From: Vulcaniibacterium tengchongense
GTDB lineage: Bacteria; Pseudomonadota; Gammaproteobacteria; Xanthomonadales; Xanthomonadaceae
DNA length: 64,000 nt
Direction of reading: 5' to 3'
NCBI RefSeq assembly: GCF_003814555.1
Contig: NZ_RKQN01000007.1
Location: forward strand, 1 to 64,000
Of the stretch, positions 48,457 to 57,616 are shown piece after piece. The position numbers and the translations under genes were made by a program. Under the pieces are notes generated by a model that had not been told where the DNA came from, did no database searches, and saw only the letters and a list, made by a program, of their open reading frames with translations. The number at the start of each line of letters is the position of its first letter. Within the stretch, counting starts at the first letter, position 1.

Positions 48457-48562
48457 ATCGCGCGGCCCGTGCCGCGCACGTGGCGACGGGCGCGGCGGGC
48501 CGCTGCGCCGGCGAGCCGCGCCTTGCCGCGCGCGGCGCAGCGGCGCGCGTCGTCGCCACGGC

Positions 48563-48941
48563 TCAGGGCGCGGCCAAGTGCCCGTGCCAGCGTTCGCCCA
48601 GGCGCGCGCCGAGCCAGGCCAGGGGCCAGGTTCAGCGCGAGGGCCAGCGCCTGCTGCTGCAGCATGGCCGCGACCGGCAGCGCCGCGTGCAGCGCCAGCG
48701 CGCCCAGGCTCGGCGCCCCCACCGCGGCCATCAGCGCCACCGCGATCCAGCGGAACGCGCGCCCGGCGAGCGCGCCGCCGGGCGCCATCGCCGCGAGCAT
48801 GCCGGGCAGGTCGAACGGCGGCAGCTCGCCGGCGGGCGTGCGCAGCGCGCGGTTCGGCGCGCCGAACAGGAAGGCGCGCAGCGCGAACAGCATCAGCAGG
48901 CCGAGCGCCGCGATGCAGCCTCACAGGATGCGTTTGTGCAT
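48563..48941 (-). pseudogene. broken small membrane-protein gene (in-frame TGA and frameshift)
   Basis: On the minus strand ATG 48941 reads MHKRIL, then TGA (48923-48921), and continues in the same frame as GCIAALGLLMLFALRAFLFG, a soluble Pro-rich stretch, then RWIAVALMAAVGAPSLGALA, the sequence of a small multi-helix membrane protein. Near 48620 a shift by one base restores a natural-looking end (WLGARLGERWHGHLAAP, stop at 48563). Two defects make a non-functional remnant likely; sequence error is possible. A shorter start (ATG 48893) would drop the first helix. Family not recognised. Confidence 0.5.
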
Positions 48942-49188
48942 GCCGGGTTCCGCTGGACCGGGGCGAGTCTAGCCGCGGCGCGGGCGCGGGCGGCGCCGGC
49001 GTTCCGGCAAGCTGCCGCCTTTGGGCTGCGGACCGAAGCGGCCATCGGGCGCGACCTGGCGCGCCCCGGCGGTGGGGCGCGCACGGATCGGGCAGGCGCG
49101 CCGGCACGAACGCCGGCGCCGGGATGCCTCGTCCGCCGCCGCTTCGGCGCGCTGCGCCGACCGCGGCGGGGGACGCTCGCGCCCCGGC

Positions 49189-49995
49189 CTACTTGACCTT
49201 GATCGCCATCGCCGAAAGGCCGCCGCTGGCCAGCTTGCGCTTGGCCTCGGCCAAGTCGCTGGCCGTGCCGTACGGCCCCATGCGCACGCGGTAGACGGTG
49301 GCGCCGTTGAGCTGGGCCGATTCGACCCGCGCGCTCAGGCCGAGCATCGCGATCCGCGCCTTCATCTCCTCGGCCTGGCCGGAGGCCTGGAACGCGCCGG
49401 CCTGGAGCAGGTAGCGGGTGCCGTCGTCGGCCGCCGCCGCCGCAGCGGGTGCCGGCGCGGTGTCGGCGGCGCGTGGCGCGGCCGGCGCGGGCGTCGTCGC
49501 CGGCGCGGTCGCCGGCGGCGGAACGTTGGCGGCGGGCGGCGCCTCGGCGAGCGGCTTGGGCAGCGCGGCATCGGACGGCGTGGTCGCAGGCGCGGCCCGG
49601 GCCTGCCGCTCGGCGGCACGGGCGCGCTCGGCTTCGGCGCGCTCGCTGGCGGCGAGCTCGGCGTCGCTCATCGGCACTTCGCGGCCCGGCAGCAAGGTGT
49701 AGAAGTCGTAATCCGGCGCCTTCTTCGCCGGCTTGCCGCCGGCCGGCCCGGCGGCGGCGCGCGGCGTCCGCGGCTCGGCCTCGTCGGCCACGCCGACGTC
49801 GTCCACCGGCGCCGGGCGCGCGTCCGGGTTCGGCTGCGGGCGGAAGAAGCCGTCGCCGTCGGACTTGAGGTACTTCGGCGCGACCAGGATCACCACCACG
49901 GCGAGCAGGATGCCGAGCACCATCCAGGCCCAGCCGGGCAGGCCGCCATCGCCCGAGTTGCGCCGTGCCTGGGTCTTGCCGCGTCGTGCTGCCAA
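49189..49995 (-). CDS. SPOR-domain cell-division-type protein (FtsN-like)
   Basis: A 268-aa bitopic inner-membrane protein: a short basic cytoplasmic tail (MAARRGKTQARR), one transmembrane helix (WAWMVLGILLAVVVILVAP, ~22-40), a ~140-residue Ala/Pro-rich periplasmic linker, and a C-terminal SPOR domain (~193-268: YLLQAGAFQASGQAEEM to AMAIKVK) that binds denuded septal peptidoglycan. The position after argS, 173 bp downstream on the same strand, is conserved in gammaproteobacteria for FtsN-like proteins. The essential FtsN N-terminal motifs are not obvious, so I leave the symbol out. Confidence 0.88.
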   Translation of the reverse strand: MAARRGKTQARRNSGDGGLPGWAWMVLGILLAVVVILVAPKYLKSDGDGFFRPQPNPDARPAPVDDVGVADEAEPRTPRAAAGPAGGKPAKKAPDYDFYTLLPGREVPMSDAELAASERAEAERARAAERQARAAPATTPSDAALPKPLAEAPPAANVPPPATAPATTPAPAAPRAADTAPAPAAAAAADDGTRYLLQAGAFQASGQAEEMKARIAMLGLSARVESAQLNGATVYRVRMGPYGTASDLAEAKRKLASGGLSAMAIKVK

Positions 49996-50168
49996 GTGAC
50001 TGTCCTCTGCTGGAGCGATGGGTGAACGGGACTCGCGCGGCGCACCGCGGCGGCGGTCGCGCGCGAAACGGAAGCAAGTTTATGTCAACGCGCGCGCGGC
50101 GGCGGCCCGCCGGCGCGCGATTTCCCCGGGAAAAGCCGGGCCGGGCGCGGCGCGGTCGCGCCGCGCGT

Positions 50169-51857
50169 TCACATCACCTCGGGCGCGCCCACCCCGAGCA
50201 GGTCCAGGCCGTTGGCCAGCACCTGCCGCGTCGCCATCGCCAGCACCAGGCGCGCGTCGCGCACGTCGGCGTCGTCGACCAGGAACTGGTGGTCGTTGTA
50301 GTAGCTCTGGAACGCCTGCGCCAGTTCGAGCAGGTAGGCGGCGATCTGGTGCGGCTCCAGGTCGCGGCCGGCGGTCTCGACCACGTCCGGGTAGCGCAGG
50401 ATCGCGGCGAGCAGCTCGCGCTCGGCCTCGTCCTCCAGGTGCAGCGGCTGCGCCAGCCCGTTGCCCGGATCGAACGACAGGCCGCGCTCCTTCAGCTGGC
50501 GCATCAGCCCGCACATGCGCGCGTGCGAGACCTGCACGTAGTAGACCGGGTTGTCGAGCGACTGGCTGCGGGCGAAGTCGATGTCGAAGGTGAGCTGCGA
50601 GTCCGGCTTGCGCGCGATCAGGAACCAGCGGGTGGCGTCGCGGCCGACCTCGTCGATCAGGTCGCGCAGGGTCACGTAGCTGCCGGCGCGCTTGGACAGC
50701 TTCACCTCCTCGCCGCCGCGCATCACCGTCACCATCTGGTGCAGCACGTACTCCGGCCAGCCCTGCGGGATGCCGCAGTCCAGCGCCTGCAGGCCGGCGC
50801 GCACGCGCGCCAGCGAGCCGTGGTGGTCGGCGCCCAGCTCGGTGATCGCGCGCTCGTAGCCGCGCTGCCACTTCGAGCGGTGGTAGGCCACGTCCGGCAC
50901 GAAGTAGGTGTAGGTGCCGTCGGACTTGCGCATCACCCGGTCCTTGTCGTCGCCGAAGTCGGTGGTGCGCAGCCACAGCGCGCCGCCTTCCTCGTAGGTG
51001 TGGCCGTGGGCGACCAGCTCGCGCACGGTCTCCTCGACCTTGCCGTCGGCGTACAGCGAGGACTCCAGGAAGTAGACGTCGAAGCCCACCCCGAACGCGG
51101 CCAGGTCCAGGTTCTGCTCGCGGCGCAGGTAGGCCACGGCGAAGCGGCGGATCGCGTCCAGATCGTGGGGATCGCGCGCGCCGGCCACGACCTGGCCTTC
51201 GACCTCGACGCTGTCCCCGCGCAGGTAGGCCTGGGCGACCTCGACGATGTAGTCGCCGCGGTAGCCGTCCTCCGGCCAGTCCGGATGCTCGGGGCCCCGG
51301 CCCAGCGCGCGCGCCTGCACCGAGCGCGCGAGGTTGTCGATCTGCGCGCCGGCGTCGTTGTAGTAGAACTCGCGCTTGACGTTCCAGCCGTTGGCGGCGA
51401 GTACGCGGGCGATGCAATCGCCGATCGCGGCGGCGCGGCCGTGGCCGACGTGCAGCGGGCCGGTCGGATTGGCCGAGACGTACTCGACCCCGGCGGTGCG
51501 GCCGCCGCCGCCGCCGTTGCGGCCGTAGCGCTCGCCCTGGGCCAGCACCTCGCCGAGCTGCCGGCGCCAGGCGGCCTCGGCGATGCGGAAGTTGACGAAG
51601 CCCGGCCCGGCGATCTCGCTCGTGGCGATCGCATCGTTGGCGGGCAGCGCCTCGACCAGCGCCTGCGCCACCGCGCGCGGGTTGGACCGGGCCGGCTTGG
51701 CCAGCAGCATCGCCGCGTTGGTCGAGAAGTCGCCCTGGGCGGGGTTTTTCGGGCGCTCGATCGCGAACTCGGGCGCGGCCAGGTTGGCCGGCAGGATGCC
51801 ATTGCGGCGCAGGGTGTCGATCGCCTGGGCGACCAGGGCGCGGAGGGTGGCTTTCAC
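50169..51857 (-). CDS. argS: arginyl-tRNA synthetase
   Basis: A 562-aa class I synthetase. Seen: N-terminal Add-1 domain ([16 protein letters not shown]), HIGH-type motif in [16 protein letters not shown] (~122-137), [18 protein letters not shown] holding the KMSKS-like loop (KLSKR), and the C-terminal anticodon-binding helix bundle. Start is GTG 51857; it gives the usual N-terminus ([11 protein letters not shown]) and a TACAAT box ~30 bp upstream supports it. Upstream ATGs in frame fall in GC-rich noise. Confidence 0.96.
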   Translation of the reverse strand: MKATLRALVAQAIDTLRRNGILPANLAAPEFAIERPKNPAQGDFSTNAAMLLAKPARSNPRAVAQALVEALPANDAIATSEIAGPGFVNFRIAEAAWRRQLGEVLAQGERYGRNGGGGGRTAGVEYVSANPTGPLHVGHGRAAAIGDCIARVLAANGWNVKREFYYNDAGAQIDNLARSVQARALGRGPEHPDWPEDGYRGDYIVEVAQAYLRGDSVEVEGQVVAGARDPHDLDAIRRFAVAYLRREQNLDLAAFGVGFDVYFLESSLYADGKVEETVRELVAHGHTYEEGGALWLRTTDFGDDKDRVMRKSDGTYTYFVPDVAYHRSKWQRGYERAITELGADHHGSLARVRAGLQALDCGIPQGWPEYVLHQMVTVMRGGEEVKLSKRAGSYVTLRDLIDEVGRDATRWFLIARKPDSQLTFDIDFARSQSLDNPVYYVQVSHARMCGLMRQLKERGLSFDPGNGLAQPLHLEDEAERELLAAILRYPDVVETAGRDLEPHQIAAYLLELAQAFQSYYNDHQFLVDDADVRDARLVLAMATRQVLANGLDLLGVGAPEVM

Positions 51858-52233
51858 GGGTTCGGCCGGGTGTTGCGGAACCGCGCATTGTACGCCACGG
51901 CGCCGGGGCCCCCCGCCGTACCCGGCGCCGTCGCGGCGCAGTGAGGCCTGCTGCCGCTTCGCCTCGCCCGCATCCGGCCCGCGGGCGTGAGATGGCGGCG
52001 GCACCGATCGGGCCGGGATGCGGCGGGATCCGCCCCGCCGGGTTCCGCGCCCGCGGTCGGCGCGCCTGCTTCGCGACTCCTGCTGCCTCCCGGCGTCGAT
52101 CGCCCTGCCGGCGCGCGCGGCCGAGTTCATCGGAACCGAAGCGCAGGAGCGCCCCGGAGCGCGCGCTCGCCGGGGAGGAAGCGGCGGACTCGCCGCCGCG
52201 CGCGGCGCGCGCGTGGGCGGTGCGCCGTTGCGC
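51858..52233. other. intergenic region between argS and radC
   Basis: 376 bp, very GC-rich, no gene. Only the argS promoter is recognisable: TACAAT on the minus strand at 51892-51887. Confidence 0.45.
51887..51892 (-). promoter_or_regulatory. TACAAT -10 box of argS (minus strand)
   Basis: Minus-strand TACAAT, 29 bp before the GTG start of argS; predicted leader ~23 nt. Confidence 0.5.
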
Positions 52234-52908
52234 TCACACCCACCCGCGCGCGGCCATCGACACCGGCGCGCCGTCGCCGATCACGAAATGGTCGAGCAGA
52301 CGCAGGTCGACCAGCGCCAGCGCCTGCTTCAGCCGCGCGGTCACCGCCTGGTCGGCGGCGCTGGGCTCGGCATGGCCGCTGGGATGGTTGTGGCCCACGA
52401 TCACCGCCGCGGCGTTGTGGGCGAGCGCGCGCCGCACCACCTCGCGCGGGTGCACTTCGGCGCCGTCGAGCGTGCCCTGGAACAGCTCCTCGAACGCCAG
52501 CGCGCGCAGGCGCACGTCGAGGAACAGCGCGGCGAAGACCTCGTGCGGACGGCCGCGCAGGCGCTGCGCGAAATAGCGGCCGACGGCCAGCGGATCGCTC
52601 ATCGCCGCGCCGCGCTCCAGGTCCGCGCCCAGGTGGCGCTGGGCCAGTTCCAGCGCCGCGATCAGCTTGCAGGCGCGGGCCGGGCCGAGGCCGGGCAGGC
52701 GGGCGAGCTCCGCCGCCCCGCGGTCGAGCAGGCGGCGCAGGGGGCCGTGCGCCTGCAGCAGCTCGCGCGCGGTGGCCACGGCGTCGCGGCCGGGCAGGCC
52801 CGAGCCGAGGAAGATCGCCAGCAGCTCCGCGTCGGACAACGCGGCGGCGCCGCGGGCGAGGAGTTTTTCGCGCGGCCGCTCCTCGGCCGGCCATTCCCGG
52901 ATGTGCAT
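52234..52908 (-). CDS. radC: RadC-family JAB1/MPN-type protein
   Basis: A 224-aa RadC protein. N-terminal helix-hairpin-helix region ([20 protein letters not shown], ~66-85) then a JAB metalloprotease-like domain with the JAMM signature (Glu upstream, then [16 protein letters not shown], ~170-185). Despite the name, a role in DNA repair is not established. Divergent from coaC, as in many proteobacteria where radC and dfp are neighbours. ATG 52908 gives the standard [17 protein letters not shown] opening. Confidence 0.95.
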   Translation of the reverse strand: MHIREWPAEERPREKLLARGAAALSDAELLAIFLGSGLPGRDAVATARELLQAHGPLRRLLDRGAAELARLPGLGPARACKLIAALELAQRHLGADLERGAAMSDPLAVGRYFAQRLRGRPHEVFAALFLDVRLRALAFEELFQGTLDGAEVHPREVVRRALAHNAAAVIVGHNHPSGHAEPSAADQAVTARLKQALALVDLRLLDHFVIGDGAPVSMAARGWV

Positions 52909-53101
52909 GCGAGGCGTCCTGCCCAAGGCGTAGCGGATGGCCGGAGGTCGGGCGCGGAGGGGAAGCCGCGCGTCGGGCGGAAGGAGAGATGCCGGCCATC
53001 CGCTACCGGTGCATTGCAGCCGATCGCCGCGAGCGCCGCCGCAGGGCGGGGCCCCGCCATCGGGTAAGCTAAACGCCGATCCGAGGGTAGGGATTTTCCG
53101 A

Positions 53102-53659
53102 ATGGCCGAACCGGGCAGCCTGGGCGGGCGCAAGATGCTGCTCTGCGTCTGCGGCGGCATCGCCGCGTACAAGGCCGCCGAGCTGGTGCGCCGCCTGCGC
53201 GACGCCGGCGCCGAGGTGACCGTGGCGATGACCGAGCACGCCCGGCACTTCGTCGGCGCCGCCACCTTCCAGGCGCTGTCCGGGCGGCCGGTGCGCACCA
53301 CGCTCTGGGACCCGGCCGCGGAGGCGGCGATGGGCCACATCGAGCTGGCGCGCTGGGCCGACCGCATCGTGCTCGCGCCGGCCACCGCCGACATGCTCGC
53401 CAAGCTGGCCCACGGCTTCGCCGACGACCTGGTCAGCACCCTGTGCCTGGCCACCACCGCGCCGATCGCGGTCGCGCCGGCCATGAACCACCGGATGTGG
53501 CTGCATCCGGCCACCCAGGCCAACGTCGCCCTGCTGCGCGAGCGCGGCGTGGCGGTGATCGGGCCCGACGACGGCCCGCTGGCCGAAGGCGAGTCCGGCC
53601 CCGGCCGGATGAGCGAGCCGGCCGCGATCGTCGCCGCGCTGGCGCGGCTGCACGCATGA
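53102..53659 (+). CDS. coaC: phosphopantothenoylcysteine decarboxylase (CoaC part, separate gene)
   Basis: A 185-aa HFCD-family flavoprotein corresponding to the N-terminal half of bifunctional CoaBC. Seen: FMN-binding [20 protein letters not shown], the active-site His in [13 protein letters not shown], and the substrate clamp APAMNHRMW. The segment that in E. coli Dfp reads QACGD-x-GPGRM, with catalytic Cys158, reads [11 protein letters not shown] here, so that cysteine is replaced by Glu. The gene ends in ATGA, overlapping the coaB start. It is normally fused in proteobacteria, so the split is unusual. TAAGCT at 53065 may be the -10. Confidence 0.88.
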   Translation: MAEPGSLGGRKMLLCVCGGIAAYKAAELVRRLRDAGAEVTVAMTEHARHFVGAATFQALSGRPVRTTLWDPAAEAAMGHIELARWADRIVLAPATADMLAKLAHGFADDLVSTLCLATTAPIAVAPAMNHRMWLHPATQANVALLRERGVAVIGPDDGPLAEGESGPGRMSEPAAIVAALARLHA

Positions 53660-54336
53660 GCGCCGTCGCGTCCGCGCTCGCCGGGCTGCGCGTCGTGGTC
53701 AGCGCCGGGCCGACCTACGAGGACATCGACCCGGTGCGCTTCATCGGCAACCGCAGCAGCGGCAAGATGGGTTTCGCCGTGGCCGAGGCCGCGGCGCGGC
53801 GCGGCGCGCAGGTGACGCTGGTGGCCGGCCCCGTGGCGCTGGCGACGCCCGCCGGCGTGCGCCGCGTCGACGTGCGCTCGGCCGCGCAGATGCACGCGGC
53901 GGTGATGGCGGCGCTGCCGGCCGACATCTACGTCGGCGCCGCCGCGGTCGCCGACTTCGCCCCGGCGCAGGCGGCGGCGAGCAAGATCAAGAAGCGCGAC
54001 GACCGCGACGGCCTGGTCCTGGAACTGGTGCGCACCCGCGACATCCTCGCCGAGGTGGCCGGGCACCCGCAGCGGCCGCGGATGGTGGTCGGCTTCGCCG
54101 CCGAGACCGACAACGTCGAGGGCTACGCGCGCGGCAAGCTGGCGAGGAAGCGGCTGGACCTGATCGCCGCGAACCAGGTCGGCCGGGAGGGCGGCGGTTT
54201 CGAGAGCGACCGGAACACGCTGCTGGTGTTCGGCCGCGACGGCAGCGCGCAGACCCTCGGTCCGGCCGGCAAGGGCGAGGTGGCCGACGGCCTGCTCGAC
54301 GTGGTCGAGCGGTTCTGGGCGGCATCGCCCGGCTGA
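53656..54336 (+). CDS. coaB: phosphopantothenate-cysteine ligase (CoaB part, separate gene)
   Basis: A 226-aa protein matching the C-terminal half of CoaBC, which joins 4'-phosphopantothenate to cysteine using CTP. Seen: [26 protein letters not shown] with the Asn of the N-x-SSGKMG motif, AAVADFAP, the catalytic lysine region ASKIKKRDD, and GFAAETDN. It starts inside the coaC stop (ATGA) in the -1 frame. The combined protein sequence has almost no missing linker, so this looks like a fused gene split at the domain boundary. Confidence 0.9.
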   Translation: MSAVASALAGLRVVVSAGPTYEDIDPVRFIGNRSSGKMGFAVAEAAARRGAQVTLVAGPVALATPAGVRRVDVRSAAQMHAAVMAALPADIYVGAAAVADFAPAQAAASKIKKRDDRDGLVLELVRTRDILAEVAGHPQRPRMVVGFAAETDNVEGYARGKLARKRLDLIAANQVGREGGGFESDRNTLLVFGRDGSAQTLGPAGKGEVADGLLDVVERFWAASPG

Positions 54337-54437
54337 ACCTGCGGCGATGCCGCGGGCGGCGCCGCGAACCGGGGACCGGCCCATCCTCCACCCGCCTCGC
54401 CTTCGGCGGAACGCGCAGGCTCGCAACAGGGACACGC

Positions 54438-54896
54438 ATGCATCGCACGCTCGAAATCAAGATCCTCGACCCGCGCTTCGGCGGCGAATGGCCGCTGCCG
54501 GAGTACGCCACCGCCGCCAGCGCCGCGCTCGACCTGCGCGCGGCGCTCGATGCGCCGCTGGTGCTGCAGCCGGGCGACGCTGCGCTGGTGCCGTCGGGCC
54601 TGGCGATCCATCTCGGCGATCCGGCGCTGTGCGCACTGGTGCTGCCGCGCTCCGGCCTCGGCCACAAGCACGGCCTGGTGCTCGGCAACGGCACCGGCCT
54701 GATCGACGCCGACTACCAGGGCCCGCTGCTGATCAGCGTCTGGAACCGCGGGCGCGAGGCTTTTACGATGCAGCCGGGGGACCGGATCGCGCAGCTGCTG
54801 ATCCTGCCGATCGTGCGGGCGAGGCTGCAGGTGGTCGACGAATTCGAAACCAGCGCGCGCGGTGCCGGCGGCTTCGGCCACACCGGCGTGCGTTGA
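54438..54896 (+). CDS. dut: dUTP diphosphatase
   Basis: A 152-aa trimeric dUTPase. All five motifs are recognisable: [11 protein letters not shown] (I), [14 protein letters not shown] (II), [14 protein letters not shown] (III), [10 protein letters not shown] (IV) and the C-terminal [10 protein letters not shown] (V). Motif II carries the usual Ser, motif III the catalytic Asp. It removes dUTP and supplies dUMP for thymidylate. Standard position between coaBC and the phosphomannomutase gene; the next gene begins 15 bp later. Confidence 0.96.
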   Translation: MHRTLEIKILDPRFGGEWPLPEYATAASAALDLRAALDAPLVLQPGDAALVPSGLAIHLGDPALCALVLPRSGLGHKHGLVLGNGTGLIDADYQGPLLISVWNRGREAFTMQPGDRIAQLLILPIVRARLQVVDEFETSARGAGGFGHTGVR

Positions 54897-54911
54897 GCCG
54901 AGGGGACGCGG

Positions 54912-57236
54912 ATGAAAAGTGTGGACGGCGGGCCGTTGCGTGACCAGGCCGCGCAGCTCAAGCGCCTGCTGCCGTGGGCGGCGGGCGCGTGCGTGCTGCT
55001 GGCGGCGTGGTTCGGCTGGAGCGGCTGGCAGCAGCAGCGCGATGCGGCGCGGCGCGAGTCGGTGACGCAGGCGCGCGACGCCGCGGTCCTCGCGGCGCAG
55101 CAGGGGCTGGCCGCGGCGCAGAAGCAGCTGGGCGAACGCCTGGCCTCGCCCGGACTGCAGGCGGCGCTGGCCGCGGGCGACCTGGCCGCGGCTGGCCAGG
55201 CGCTGGGCGCCGGCTGGAACGGCGCCGCCGACGCGGCGGTGCTGCCCCCGGACCTGCGCGCCGAATACGCGGCGCTGCCGAAGAGCGGCTACGGCCGGCT
55301 CGGCGTGCTCGAATCCGCGCTGGCCACGGGCAAGCCGGCCGCCGCGCTGATCCGCCACGGCGGCGGCACCGCGCTGGCGCTGGCGGCGCCCGCGCGCGCC
55401 GGCGGGCGCCTGGCCGGCGTCGCCTACGTGCGCCTGCCGCTGCAGACCGTCGGCGCCGGCCTGGAGCGGGCCGAGCTCGCCGACGGCACCTACTTGGCCC
55501 TGCGCCAGGGCGGCTTCAGCGCGATCGAGCGTGGCGACGACGCGCTCGCCGGCGGCGCCGAGGCCTTGGCGGCGAAGGTGCCGGGCAGCGAGCTGCGCGT
55601 CGCCGCGGCGGTGCCCGACGTGGCCGGCGGTCCGCTCGGCCTGGGCGCGTTGGGCTGCTACGTGGCCGCGGGCCTGCTGCTGCTCGCGGCCGGCCTGGCC
55701 TGGCGCGCCCCGCAGCTGCTGCGCGCGCGCGCCGCGCCCGGCGGGGAAGGTGAAGAGCCGGTTCATACGCTGGCTGAAACCATTGAGCATCTTCCTTCCC
55801 CCGCGAAGCCCGAACCCGTGATCCAGACCTCCGCCGTTCCCGCCGTTTCCCCCGTCGCCGCGACCGTCGATGCCGGCATGTTCCGCGCCTACGACATCCG
55901 CGGCATCGTCGGCCAGAACCTCGATGCCGGCGTCGCCGAACTGATCGGCCAGGCGATCGGTTCGCTGATGCACGAGCAGGGCCACGCCGACATCGTCGTC
56001 GGCCGCGACGGCCGCGATTCCGGGCCGGCCCTGTCGCAGGGGCTGATCGCCGGCCTGCGCAAGGCCGGGCGCAACGTGATCGACATCGGCATGGTGCCCA
56101 CGCCGGTCACCTACTTCGCCGCCTACCACCTGCGCGCCGGCTCCTGCGTATCGGTGACCGGCAGCCACAACCCGCCGGACTACAACGGCTTCAAGATCGT
56201 GATCGGCGGCGAGACCCTGTCCGGCGACGCCATCGTCGACCTGCACCGGCGCATCGCCGAGGGCCGCCTGCACCTGGGCGACCTGGGCACGCTGCAGCAG
56301 CGCGACGTCTCCGAGGACTACGTGCAGCGCATCGCCTCCGACGTGCAGATCGACCGCCCGCTCAAGGTGGTGGTCGACGCCGGCAACGGCGTGGCCGGCG
56401 ACATCGGCCCGCGCGTGCTGAGCGCGATCGGCGCCGAGGTCGTGCCGCTGTACTGCGACATCGACGGCAGCTTCCCCAACCACCATCCGGACCCGAGCGA
56501 GCCGCACAACCTGGTCGACCTGATCAAGACCGTGCAGCACCTCGACGCCGACCTCGGCGTGGCCTTCGACGGCGACGGCGACCGCCTCGGCGTGGTCACC
56601 CGCAGCGGCGAGAACGTGTTCCCGGATCGCCTGCTGATGCTGTTCGCCGCCGACGTGCTGGAGCGCAACCCGGGCGCGGTGATCCTGTTCGACGTCAAGT
56701 GCACCGGCCGCCTGCCCGGGCACATCCTGCGCCATGGCGGCAGCCCGCTGATGTGGAAGACCGGGCACTCGCTGATCAAGGCCAAGATGCGCGAGACCGA
56801 CGCCGAGCTGGCCGGCGAGATGAGCGGCCACTTCTTCTTCAAGGAGCGCTGGTACGGCTTCGACGACGGCATCTACGCCGCCGCGCGCCTGCTCGAGATC
56901 CTGGCGATGCAGCCGCGCACGCCGACCGAGACCCTGGCCGCGCTGCCCAACGGCGTGTCCACGCCGGAAATCAAGGTGGCCGCGCCCGGCGGCGATCCGC
57001 ACGCCTTCGTCGAGCGCTTCCGCGACCGGGCCCGCTTCGAAGGCGCGCGGCTGTCGACCATCGACGGGCTGCGCGTCGACTTCGCCGAGGGCTGGGGCTT
57101 GGTGCGCGCCTCCAACACCACGCCGGTGCTGGTGATGCGCTTCGACGCCGACAACGCCGATGCGCTGGCGCGGATCAAGGCCGCGTTCCGCGAGCAGCTG
57201 CTCGCGTTGCAGCCGGACCTGTCGCTGCCGTTCTGA
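54912..57236 (+). CDS. algC: membrane-anchored phosphomannomutase/phosphoglucomutase (AlgC-type with N-terminal extension)
   Basis: A 774-aa protein, about 310 residues longer than classical AlgC. Residues ~21-38 and ~243-265 are transmembrane helices enclosing a ~200-residue periplasmic region that resembles no enzyme, perhaps a sensor-like module; a Pro-rich linker follows. Residues ~322-774 are a complete alpha-D-phosphohexomutase: MFRAYDIRGIVG, phosphoserine loop TGSHNPPDYNG (Ser418), metal loop DGDGDRLG, sugar loop GEMSGHFFF and phosphate loop SNTTPVL. It converts mannose-6-P and glucose-6-P to their 1-phosphates for LPS or exopolysaccharide. The long form is, to my knowledge, common in Xanthomonadaceae. 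Co-transcribed with dut. Confidence 0.9.
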   Translation: MKSVDGGPLRDQAAQLKRLLPWAAGACVLLAAWFGWSGWQQQRDAARRESVTQARDAAVLAAQQGLAAAQKQLGERLASPGLQAALAAGDLAAAGQALGAGWNGAADAAVLPPDLRAEYAALPKSGYGRLGVLESALATGKPAAALIRHGGGTALALAAPARAGGRLAGVAYVRLPLQTVGAGLERAELADGTYLALRQGGFSAIERGDDALAGGAEALAAKVPGSELRVAAAVPDVAGGPLGLGALGCYVAAGLLLLAAGLAWRAPQLLRARAAPGGEGEEPVHTLAETIEHLPSPAKPEPVIQTSAVPAVSPVAATVDAGMFRAYDIRGIVGQNLDAGVAELIGQAIGSLMHEQGHADIVVGRDGRDSGPALSQGLIAGLRKAGRNVIDIGMVPTPVTYFAAYHLRAGSCVSVTGSHNPPDYNGFKIVIGGETLSGDAIVDLHRRIAEGRLHLGDLGTLQQRDVSEDYVQRIASDVQIDRPLKVVVDAGNGVAGDIGPRVLSAIGAEVVPLYCDIDGSFPNHHPDPSEPHNLVDLIKTVQHLDADLGVAFDGDGDRLGVVTRSGENVFPDRLLMLFAADVLERNPGAVILFDVKCTGRLPGHILRHGGSPLMWKTGHSLIKAKMRETDAELAGEMSGHFFFKERWYGFDDGIYAAARLLEILAMQPRTPTETLAALPNGVSTPEIKVAAPGGDPHAFVERFRDRARFEGARLSTIDGLRVDFAEGWGLVRASNTTPVLVMRFDADNADALARIKAAFREQLLALQPDLSLPF

Positions 57237-57616
57237 CCCGCGCGCGTCCGGCCGTTGACGCCACCCTCTCGCGCGGGAGAAGGCGCCTTCGGGGGATCCC
57301 GCCCCGTGGCACGGGCGATCCGCACCCCCGCCACCCGCGTTGTCCCGAAGACGGGCGCCGATGCGTGCCCGCCGATGCCGCGTGCCGCGGCCGACCCGCA
57401 CCCGAGCCGGTGGCACATCCGCCGGGCGGCTCGCTGCAGGGGAGCGGGGAACCGGCACCCGGAACTGGGGCCAGGAACCAGGAACGAACCAGGGACGGAC
57501 GCGGGGAGCGGGGTCCGGGAAGGGGCCAAAAGCCGGCAAGCCTGCGTCGGGGGCGTCTTTCGGTCTCTCTCCCGCTTGCGGGGGGGGGGGGGGAAGCGGT
57601 GAAGGCGGGCGCCCGC
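57237..57616. other. intergenic region with repeat and G-tract
   Basis: 380 bp without a gene. It contains copy 3 of the dispersed repeat (57467-57498) and further GGAACC/GGGAAC-rich words, a run of 14 G (57580-57593), and an inverted repeat CCGCTT/AAGCGG (57572-57577, 57594-57599) flanking the G-run, which could act as a terminator for the convergent genes. Confidence 0.55.
57467..57498. repeat. dispersed intergenic repeat, copy 3
   Basis: GGGGCCAGGAACC, AGGAACGAACC, then AGGGACGG on the plus strand. The same words in the same order occur at 7044-7080 and, on the other strand, at 29916-29960. Confidence 0.5.

Noticed and set aside
48921-48923. TGA read as selenocysteine in the small membrane protein
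   Set aside because: No SECIS-like hairpin seen, the position is codon 7 and not catalytic, and a second defect follows; a pseudogene is simpler.
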